DNA of 11,440 bases, from positions 1 through 11,440 of the forward strand of contig JAUQXG010000505.1 in NCBI GenBank assembly GCA_030834765.1. Reading direction: 5' to 3'. The notes beneath the pieces are model-generated. The model did no database searches and had not been told where the DNA came from. It saw only the letters and a list, made by a program, of their open reading frames with translations. Every line of letters begins with the position of its first letter. Position 1 is the first letter of the stretch. Both the position numbers and the translations under genes were made by a program. Origin of the DNA: Lutispora sp. (GTDB lineage Bacteria > Bacillota > Clostridia > Lutisporales > Lutisporaceae). Positions 5,377-11,440 of the stretch are shown here, piece after piece.

Positions 5377-5816
5377 ATTTCCCTCCATGATTCTTCCATT
5401 TTAAGAAACTCTAACACTCTTTCATAAAGATAGGGTTGAATATAAGGATAGGTTAGATTTTCTGGCATGTCTTCAAATAACATGATTTCACCTATTTCTG
5501 TGTTTGGCAACTGGTCAAGTTCTTCAATTTCAGAATAAAAAAGGTGCCCACAGGATTCTTGTCCATCTTTTTCAACAGCGTATACGCAAACAGGAAACAG
5601 CTTGAACTTCTTCGCTCCAGTTTCCTCAGAAAGCTCACGAGATGCCGTAAAATTAATTTGTTCCCCTTCTTCCCGGTGACCCCCAGGTATTTCCCATGTT
5701 GTTCTTTCTTTATGTCTTGCAAATACCCATTTTCCTTCATATTTAGCCATAATCACTGCAAACCGCAATTTGCTGTCCTCTACTGAATCTACATCATAAA
5801 AATTGACTTTTATCAT
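5373..5816 (-). CDS. Nudix hydrolase (possible 8-oxo-dGTPase-like)
   Basis: A 147-aa Nudix protein with a perfect box at 46-68, including R60-E61 and E64-E65. The entry strand WVFARHKERTTWEIPGGHRE (30-49) resembles MutT/YtkD-type house-cleaning enzymes that destroy oxidised nucleoside triphosphates. That substrate call is a suggestion only. The ATG at 5816 has AAGGGAGA upstream. It is transcribed directly before the second Nudix gene with a 4-nt overlap and lies 47 nt after the HD-domain gene. The tail is rich in Pro/Tyr/Glu (about 117-147) and ends soon after the fold, as expected for a single-domain enzyme. No transmembrane or signal sequence is seen. Confidence 0.88.
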   Translation of the reverse strand: MIKVNFYDVDSVEDSKLRFAVIMAKYEGKWVFARHKERTTWEIPGGHREEGEQINFTASRELSEETGAKKFKLFPVCVYAVEKDGQESCGHLFYSEIEELDQLPNTEIGEIMLFEDMPENLTYPYIQPYLYERVLEFLKMEESWREI

Positions 5817-5863
5817 GACATTCGTCTCCCTTTCTAAAAAAATTGAAAGCTCAAATATCGATA

Positions 5864-6433
5864 CTATTCAAGAACTGCCTTTACCTTCAAATAATGGTCA
5901 TTTATCATATTCCTTGCTTCAGGACACATTTTTTTCATGCTTCTCTCAATTTTATTTAATACCCAAAGTCTACCTTCATCAATACTCATGCCATGGCTCA
6001 CATATGCTAAATGCAATAAGGAAGGCACTTGACTAACATGAGCCATTGCATCAGCACTAGCTATACATTCAGCTTCTGAAGTTAACCTTTCTGATAAAAC
6101 GCTGCCTCTATGAGATAGAATACAATCCTTTACTTTCTGAATTTTATCTGAAGGATATCCAAACTCAGTAAGGATTCTATCTGCTTCAAATGCTCCATGA
6201 ATATGATGCTCCGCCTCCAGTAACTGATCTTTAATACCGGCATAATCATGGAGCAGTGCAGCAATCTCAACCACTTCAATATCTGCACCTAACTTTTTAG
6301 CCAACTCTATTGCATACTTCACCACATAAACGATATGATGAGACCAAATACCATATCCAAATATATTAGAATCACTTTTGCATGCATTTTCTACGATTTT
6401 AGAAATACGTGCAATCATTTCCTCATTATTCAT
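5864..6433 (-). CDS. HD-domain metal-dependent phosphohydrolase
   Basis: A 189-aa protein of the HD superfamily, most members of which hydrolyse phosphate esters of nucleotides. The metal-binding pattern is visible: H33 in SHHIVYVVKYA, H62-D63 in AALLHDYAG, histidines H76, H77 and H79 in EAEHHIHGA, H108 in ILSHRG and the closing aspartate D128 in ASADAMAH. The extra histidines suggest a two-metal centre. There is no HDIG/HD-GYP or ppGpp synthetase domain, so it is a stand-alone small hydrolase with unknown substrate. The ATG at 6433 follows AGGGGGAG. It lies between the S51 peptidase gene (28 nt) and the first Nudix gene (47 nt), in keeping with nucleotide handling. It resembles small HD proteins often annotated simply as hydrolases. 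Confidence 0.85.
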   Translation of the reverse strand: MNNEEMIARISKIVENACKSDSNIFGYGIWSHHIVYVVKYAIELAKKLGADIEVVEIAALLHDYAGIKDQLLEAEHHIHGAFEADRILTEFGYPSDKIQKVKDCILSHRGSVLSERLTSEAECIASADAMAHVSQVPSLLHLAYVSHGMSIDEGRLWVLNKIERSMKKMCPEARNMINDHYLKVKAVLE

Positions 6434-6461
6434 AGGCTCCCCCTTAAAATATTTATCACAT

Positions 6462-7118
6462 CTAAGCCTTATTCACTACGCCATTTTCAATCTTTACGAC
6501 ATTTCCTATAAAACTAACATCATGATCTCTAACTACTATTCCAGCTTCATCATTACATAAATATAGCGGCCTTTTGGAACTTAGTGTGTAAGTTTGGAAC
6601 TCATCCATATTATAGATTTCATTATCCCAATGAGGCATAAATTCAAAGTCTACTAATCCCAAACCTTGCATATCATCTATGCTGCAAACATCCTCATACT
6701 TCTCTCCAATCTTTATAATCTCAATGGTTTCAGACATCATTATGCTTCCAGCACTTATGCCTATTAAAATGCCACCTTTATCAACATAGCTCTTTAATAG
6801 GTTATCAAAATTTCTTTTCTTAATATTTGATAGGAAATATGCTGTATCTCCGCCAGATAGATGGATGGCATCACAATGAATGAGTTCTTGTATTTTGCTC
6901 TCCTGAAACTCTTTATCTATATCAAAGTACATGAAATCTTCTATACCCAATCTCCTGTAATATTCCACTTTCTCATTGTAATATTTCCTTGTTCCATCAG
7001 AGCAGGAAGGTATATAGGCCAGCTTAGGTTTATCTTTATTTAGCAAAGTCAGCAGTTGTCTGTCAAGGTCATCTGTCTTACCAATTATCTGATCACTATA
7101 AAGTATTAGTTTTTTCAT
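6462..7118 (-). CDS. Peptidase S51 / dipeptidase E-like serine peptidase
   Basis: A 218-aa protein of the PepE/S51 family, with a class I glutamine-amidotransferase-like fold but a serine nucleophile. GISAGS (120-125) contains the candidate nucleophile S122. GGDTAYFL (89-96) precedes it, and MPHWD (161-165) supplies the candidate catalytic histidine H163. PepE proper cleaves N-terminal Asp dipeptides; other members are cyanophycinases, and no substrate is claimed here. The frame reaches an ATG at 7139, but the ATG at 7118 is chosen. GGAAGGAATTT stands just before it, and the predicted transcript start lies near 7139. Its own promoter with a palindromic -35 suggests it begins a transcription unit that continues into the HD and Nudix genes. 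Confidence 0.88.
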   Translation of the reverse strand: MKKLILYSDQIIGKTDDLDRQLLTLLNKDKPKLAYIPSCSDGTRKYYNEKVEYYRRLGIEDFMYFDIDKEFQESKIQELIHCDAIHLSGGDTAYFLSNIKKRNFDNLLKSYVDKGGILIGISAGSIMMSETIEIIKIGEKYEDVCSIDDMQGLGLVDFEFMPHWDNEIYNMDEFQTYTLSSKRPLYLCNDEAGIVVRDHDVSFIGNVVKIENGVVNKA

Positions 7119-7145
7119 AAATTCCTTCCACCCTTTCATGATTCA

Positions 7146-7175
7146 ATTATGCAATTACAAATCCGTGCTTGCCAA
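7146..7175 (-). promoter_or_regulatory. Promoter of the S51 peptidase gene
   Basis: On the minus strand TTGGCA (7175-7170) and CATAAT (7151-7146) are 18 nt apart, each one base from consensus. Transcription would start near 7139 and the leader would contain the GGAAGG ribosome binding site. The -35 is one arm of a 14-bp palindrome, so regulation at this promoter is plausible. It breaks what otherwise looks like one long minus-strand operon. Confidence 0.55.
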
Positions 7176-7183
7176 GGTTGGCA
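7170..7183. promoter_or_regulatory. 14-bp palindrome TGCCAAGGTTGGCA
   Basis: Six-base arms TGCCAA and TTGGCA meet around GG, three bases short of the glycosylase stop codon. The loop would be too short for a stable RNA hairpin and no T tract follows, so a protein-binding site is likelier than a terminator. Its right arm on the minus strand is the -35 hexamer of the downstream promoter. Confidence 0.45.
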
Positions 7184-7186
7184 GAA

Positions 7187-7789
7187 CTATTCTACAGAAA
7201 GCGCCCATAAATATAATGATGCCACCGAGCCATAAGGAGAATATCTTTTTCTATACCTTTCAAACTTTTCCTTTGGAAGCTCCTTGAGACCATACAAATT
7301 CATCATGCCTCTTCTGATTGCCAAATCTTTAAAACTCACAACATCAGGCCTTCCCAGGGAAAAAATAAGCAGCATTTCCGCAGTCCATACGCCTACTCCA
7401 TGCAGCGAGGATAGCTTTTTTATAATTTCCTCATCCGTTAAAGTATGAAGCGCAGCAAAATCCACTTCCCCAGATAGAGCGGCATCTGCAATACCTTTTA
7501 TGTATTCCGCTTTCCTATTTGACATTCCACAGCCTTGTATTTGAGAAAGGCTTGCTTCTGCGATAGTTTGGGGTGCAATACTTCCAAGAAGCTCACACAA
7601 TCTGTTCCATACTGTATCCGCTGCCTTACTTGAGATCTGTTGCCCTACAACACTTGAAACAAGTGCAGTGAACGGGTCTGGAGTAACCTCACGCTCTATC
7701 ACTCCAATTTTATCAATCGCTGTACTTAGTTTCTTATCTTTCTTTTTTAAGTACGCTATTTCCTTTTCTCCGTATTCAAAAAAATGCAT
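7187..7789 (-). CDS. AlkA-type DNA-3-methyladenine glycosylase (HhH-GPD)
   Basis: A 200-aa helix-hairpin-helix glycosylase that would excise alkylated bases such as 3-methyladenine and start base-excision repair. VGQQIS (48-53) is the usual helix start, the hairpin is KLSSLHGVGVWTAEMLLIFS (125-144), and the catalytic aspartate is D155 in FKDLAIRRG (153-161). The closing YSPYGSVASLYLW (183-195) matches the family end. There is no iron-sulfur cysteine cluster and no AlkA N-terminal TBP-like domain, so it belongs to the short form. The frame reaches an ATG at 7810 that abuts the previous stop codon, but the ATG at 7789 has GGAG 8 nt upstream and fits the usual FEYGEKEI beginning. It follows the tandem GNAT gene by 21 nt and closes that series. 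Confidence 0.92.
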   Translation of the reverse strand: MHFFEYGEKEIAYLKKKDKKLSTAIDKIGVIEREVTPDPFTALVSSVVGQQISSKAADTVWNRLCELLGSIAPQTIAEASLSQIQGCGMSNRKAEYIKGIADAALSGEVDFAALHTLTDEEIIKKLSSLHGVGVWTAEMLLIFSLGRPDVVSFKDLAIRRGMMNLYGLKELPKEKFERYRKRYSPYGSVASLYLWALSVE

Positions 7790-7810
7790 ATTCTCATCTC
7801 CAATCCTCAT

Positions 7811-8665
7811 CTATAATTGCAATATCATCTCATATTGATCCACATATTGCTGAAAACCTAATTTATTAAAAAAGTCCTTGGTTGACTTAGATTCATCATC
7901 AATATTAAGAACAGTTATTTTTTCTGATATAGTGCTATTTATCAAGTCTGTCAAAATACTGCTGCCAATTCCCTGTCGTCTACTGCTTTTACTTACACCA
8001 AGCTGAGGTATGTCACCTGTTTTTTTATCAATGATGCCATAACCAACAATGGCATTGTCAATCCTTACGAAGGAGTAAATGAACTCATCCGCTATAGCAC
8101 GAACAGAATCAATGGAATTTTGCCATGACGGCTGAATGTCCCAGAAGGTTTTTAACTGTTCCCAAACCGTTTCATCTATTTTGTCAAGATGCTCCACTTG
8201 ATAAGCTGATACAGGTGTATATTTACATTTTTCTAATTGATAGCATCTAAAGCTTCTTGTAATTTCAAAACCTTGTTTTTGATAAAGCTCCAATGCTGAT
8301 TTATTTGATTGGATTACTTCCAATAAATATTGGGTAATATTCTTTTCTTTCAGTAACACCACATTATTCTGAAACATATTTGTTGTTATACCTTGTCTTC
8401 TATAATCAGGAATAACACCAGTGCCTGTGTCATACACCGTTGATTTGCCATTCCAGCTCCGAAATCCATTTAAGACAAAGCCTACTAACTCATCCTCTTT
8501 AAACGCACCCATAGAAAGCGCTGGAACATATCCTCTTCTTTGAAGCATTTGCTGAAGCTTCCAAAGAGGCAAGTCCATTTTTACCTGGTAATCAGAAAAT
8601 GCTTTTATAAATCCTTCATGGAGTATTTTAATATCTGTGTTCTCTAATGTTTTATAATTCAACAT
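7811..8665 (-). CDS. Tandem-GNAT N-acetyltransferase
   Basis: A 284-aa protein with two GNAT domains. The first (about 1-145) has the acetyl-CoA loop VIPDYRRQGI (84-93) and the late ALELYQKQGF helix-strand (124-133). The second (about 155-284) has VSKSSRRQGIGSSIL (224-238) and DFFNKLGF (264-271). Both loops keep the Q/R-x-x-G-x pattern, so both may bind acetyl-CoA, though tandem GNATs often use only one. The substrate (small amine, peptide or antibiotic) is not known. The ATG at 8665 follows TTAGGGGGT. It lies 26 nt after mnmA and 21 nt before the glycosylase gene. The two halves are clearly diverged, so this is an old fusion. Confidence 0.88.
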   Translation of the reverse strand: MLNYKTLENTDIKILHEGFIKAFSDYQVKMDLPLWKLQQMLQRRGYVPALSMGAFKEDELVGFVLNGFRSWNGKSTVYDTGTGVIPDYRRQGITTNMFQNNVVLLKEKNITQYLLEVIQSNKSALELYQKQGFEITRSFRCYQLEKCKYTPVSAYQVEHLDKIDETVWEQLKTFWDIQPSWQNSIDSVRAIADEFIYSFVRIDNAIVGYGIIDKKTGDIPQLGVSKSSRRQGIGSSILTDLINSTISEKITVLNIDDESKSTKDFFNKLGFQQYVDQYEMILQL

Positions 8666-8691
8666 GCGCTACCCCCTAACTTAGTTTGTAT

Positions 8692-9804
<1,113 letters not shown>

Positions 9805-9813
9805 TCAATATAT

Positions 9814-9828
9814 AATCCTCTTAGGATT
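9814..9828. repeat. Short inverted repeat at the queG stop codon
   Basis: AATCCT-CTT-AGGATT forms perfect 6-bp arms with a 3-nt loop across the queG stop codon. It is AT-rich and followed by ATATATTG, with no T tract, so it is a poor terminator. It could slow transcription or protect the queG 3' end; chance is also possible. Confidence 0.3.
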
Positions 9829-10741
9829 TATTCTTTTCATCTTTGCTTTCATCGTCCCTCATAAGTTCAAAATTCCTCACAAGAAGCTTTTTGCCTCTCC
9901 AGCTGAAAGCTCTGTTACCATATCTTTTTTTGAATTCTTTATTGGAGATTTCTAGAAGCTCTTGATAATCAATGCTCTTTTTCATATTCTCTTTAAATTC
10001 ATTTATATTTGTAATCTTTATACCCTCGTTGTGTGGACATACCTGCTGGCATATATCACAACCATATACAAGATGATGCTTTTTTATAATTTCTTCCTCT
10101 GACTCTGAAAGTTCATCCTTTTTCTGGGTTAAATAAGAGCGGCAAAGCAGAGGATTGATATCAAAATCGCCTTTAATGGCACAGCCAGGGCAGCTTTTTA
10201 TACATTTTCTGCATTTTATGCAAGTTCTTTTTAAAGGCTCATCTATTTCAAAAGGATAATTATTGAGGATATAGCCAATGAATACATAGGAACCGTATTC
10301 ATCGTTAATAATATGTGAATTCATTCCAAAAAAACCCAAACCCGCCTTATAGGCTAAATATCTTTCCACTAGGGGCCCGTTATCTACAAAAGCTTTATAT
10401 TGAAAATCACTGATTTTATCCGACAAAAAGTCAGCAATCTGTAAAAGCTTCTCTTTCACGATGGAATGATAATCCATAGAAAAACTGGAATTAGATAAAT
10501 TGGCTTCATTGTCACCTTCAATATGATATGGAAATAGACATACAATAATAGATTTCACATCTTCTAATGTATGTCTTGGATCTATCCTTTTTTCAAAGTC
10601 CTTTTCTTCAAAGCCTGTGATTTTTCCCTCTATTATCCGATTCTTCCATATCTCTGCTAAGTCATTGTAAGGCCCTGTAGGGGCTATTCCTACATATTTT
10701 ATATTTAATGTGGAGCAAAACTCCTTCAGGGCAGTTTTCAT
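9821..10741 (-). CDS. queG: Epoxyqueuosine reductase QueG (short form)
   Basis: A 306-aa cobalamin- and iron-sulfur-dependent reductase that turns epoxyqueuosine into queuosine at position 34 of tRNA, the last step of the pathway. The DUF1730-type region FVDNGPLVERYLAYKAGLG (118-136) contains the candidate catalytic D120. Two [4Fe-4S] sites are marked by C174, C177, C180 and C184, and by C187/C200 with C228, C231 and C235. CRSYLT (200-205) is also typical. It is clearly shorter than E. coli QueG (379 aa) and lacks the C-terminal HEAT-like part, as is common in Firmicutes. The ATG follows AAGGAG. It lies 17 nt after the YciI-like gene and just before mnmA, so two modifications of tRNA position 34 share an operon. 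A non-queuosine homologue with the same iron-sulfur layout cannot be excluded. Confidence 0.88.
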   Translation of the reverse strand: MKTALKEFCSTLNIKYVGIAPTGPYNDLAEIWKNRIIEGKITGFEEKDFEKRIDPRHTLEDVKSIIVCLFPYHIEGDNEANLSNSSFSMDYHSIVKEKLLQIADFLSDKISDFQYKAFVDNGPLVERYLAYKAGLGFFGMNSHIINDEYGSYVFIGYILNNYPFEIDEPLKRTCIKCRKCIKSCPGCAIKGDFDINPLLCRSYLTQKKDELSESEEEIIKKHHLVYGCDICQQVCPHNEGIKITNINEFKENMKKSIDYQELLEISNKEFKKRYGNRAFSWRGKKLLVRNFELMRDDESKDEKNKS

Positions 10742-10758
10742 TATTTTTCTCCTTACTG

Positions 10759-11058
10759 CTATTTCTTAGCGAACATGGGTCCAAGTCTGCATGGGGTTAT
10801 TTCGATTTTTTGCCATACGTGATGCACCATATAGGGTTCCACTTTAAGCCATTGATCAAGCTCTGCTCTGGAGGCAAAGTCAACAATAAGTACTGAGCCA
10901 ATCATTTTATCTTCTTCATCCAGCATTGCAGCTGCACATATAGTATTGCCTGATTTCGCCATTTCATCAGTTGACTTCAAATGTTCTTCCCGCGCATCAA
11001 GTCTTCTTTGTGGTGCTGCTTCATCTGTTCCATCAAATGCTTTCACTAAAAATTGCAT
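10759..11058 (-). CDS. YciI-like protein
   Basis: A 99-aa single-domain protein of the YciI family, a ferredoxin-like fold. Its putative active pair is a histidine (H26 in AREEHL) and an aspartate (D60 in GSVLIVDF). The segment KVEPYMVHHVWQKIEI (72-87) matches the family's usual DPY..AG end. The exact reaction is unsettled for most members; a few carry out hydrolytic dehalogenation or similar chemistry. The ATG at 11058 has AAGGA about 9 nt upstream. As first gene of the leftward operon it lies 17 nt before queG, but no functional link to tRNA modification is known to me. A good -10 (TATAAT, 11106-11101) lies about 43 nt before the start. Confidence 0.85.
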   Translation of the reverse strand: MQFLVKAFDGTDEAAPQRRLDAREEHLKSTDEMAKSGNTICAAAMLDEEDKMIGSVLIVDFASRAELDQWLKVEPYMVHHVWQKIEITPCRLGPMFAKK

Positions 11059-11100
11059 AAAAACACATCCTTATATTTTTATAGATATCTTCTATTCACT

Positions 11101-11139
11101 ATTATAATCCAAAAATGTTTATACCGCTATTGTACAAAC
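11101..11139 (-). promoter_or_regulatory. Promoter and inverted repeat upstream of the YciI-like gene
   Basis: TATAAT on the minus strand at 11106-11101 is a perfect -10. The -35 position carries a poor hexamer and is covered by an inverted repeat. On the minus strand its 8-base arms are GTTTGTAC (11139-11132) and GTATAAAC (11124-11117) with one mismatch and a 7-bp centre. A perfect -10, a weak -35 and a dyad over the -35 are what one sees at activator-dependent or repressed promoters. The regulator is unknown. Confidence 0.45.
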
Positions 11140-11186
11140 TGGTAAAATGGATTAAATATAAATAATTGCAAAAGATAATTATATAA

Positions 11187-11221
11187 AGATGATTTGTATT
11201 CTATTATATTCTTAATCATCT
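11187..11221. repeat. 8-bp inverted repeat upstream of the cupin gene
   Basis: AGATGATT (11187-11194) and AATCATCT (11214-11221) are perfect inverted arms separated by 19 AT-rich bases. The right arm ends 5 nt before the AGGAGGTG ribosome binding site. It could be an operator of the rightward gene or a leader hairpin that controls access to the ribosome binding site. I see no convincing -35/-10 pair for the rightward gene here. TATATT within the spacer is the best -10 candidate. Confidence 0.4.
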
Positions 11222-11239
11222 GAAATAGGAGGTGTATCT

Positions 11240-11440
11240 ATGGATATAAAAAACATGAAGGAAAATATGGTTTTTAACGAAAAGACCTTCACCAAAAGAG
11301 TCCTTATCGCTAATAAGGATATTTTATGCTTTGTGCTGAATTTGATGCCAGGGCAGACTCTGCCTGAGCATAAGCATGAAAATTCTTCCCTTGTATTTCA
11401 TGTAATGACAGGAAGCGGCGAAGTCAAGATAAATGAAGAA
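11240..11440 (+). CDS. Cupin-domain protein, 5' part only
   Basis: Sixty-seven codons are visible before the window ends. ATG at 11240 follows a textbook AGGAGGTG at 5-nt spacing. After a 30-residue lead with MKENMVFNEK comes the cupin core PGQTLPEHKHENSSL (37-51) and then VFHVMTGSGEV (52-62). The HxH pair (H44, H46) should bind metal. The glutamate of cupin motif 1 (HxH-x3/4-E-x6-G) falls on a leucine (L51) if counted back from the Gly, so the metal site may be incomplete or shifted. Cupins of this size are often single-domain metal-binding enzymes or sensors; no substrate can be named. It is the only rightward gene and is divergent from the YciI-like gene, with about 180 nt of shared upstream DNA. 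Confidence 0.8.
   Translation, partial: MDIKNMKENMVFNEKTFTKRVLIANKDILCFVLNLMPGQTLPEHKHENSSLVFHVMTGSGEVKINEE

Noticed and set aside
5492..5740. Second minus-strand frame inside the first Nudix gene
   Set aside because: It overlaps in another frame a gene with a perfect Nudix box and has no family features.
5817..5863. TTGA-GCTT-TCAA followed by seven T on the minus strand
   Set aside because: The T run is good but the stem is only 4 A/T-rich base pairs, too weak for a terminator call between the HD and Nudix genes.
10771..10782. GAAC-ATGG-GTCC, one base off a LexA core
   Set aside because: It lies in the 3' end of the YciI-like coding region and not at a promoter, and the core is imperfect.

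Overview
The window looks like an accessory-rich chromosomal stretch of a low-GC Gram-positive bacterium, most likely Clostridium or a close relative. The clues are strongly AT-rich intergenic DNA, strong AGGAGG-type ribosome binding sites, sigma-A-like promoters, a Gram-positive type LexA core (GAAC-N4-GTTC) and YciI, YoaP and RidA-type small proteins. I cannot name the species. There are no rRNA or tRNA genes, CRISPR arrays or transposases. Sixteen intact genes lie on the minus strand. One GNAT acetyltransferase remnant lies on the same strand. One cupin gene on the plus strand is cut by the right edge.

Right half (transcribed leftwards from about 11.1 kb): a divergent promoter region separates the cupin gene from a tight series. 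The order is a YciI-like gene, queG (epoxyqueuosine reductase), mnmA (tRNA 2-thiouridylase), a tandem-GNAT acetyltransferase and an AlkA-type DNA glycosylase. Gaps are 17-37 nt, so this is probably one operon with two wobble-base tRNA modification enzymes at its head.

Middle (about 7.1-2.8 kb): a palindrome-bearing promoter starts a second series. It holds an S51 peptidase, an HD-domain phosphohydrolase, two Nudix hydrolases joined by an ATGA overlap, a frameshifted GNAT remnant, an alkyltransferase-like protein (MGMT fold without the catalytic cysteine), a nitroreductase and a GNAT-YoaP fusion. The theme is repair, detoxification and nucleotide-pool cleaning.

Left part (2.8-0 kb): shorter, more separately controlled units. 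These are a divergent RidA-family gene, a pyridoxamine-phosphate-oxidase-like flavoprotein gene, a small membrane protein and nudC. The RidA-family promoter carries a LexA-type box inside its -35/-10 spacer and a nested palindrome over its -10/start region. The nudC promoter carries a 19-bp Fur/PerR-like box over its -10. These control regions are the most interesting part of the window. They suggest, as inference only, that a set of damage and stress genes is wired to SOS and to metal or peroxide sensing.
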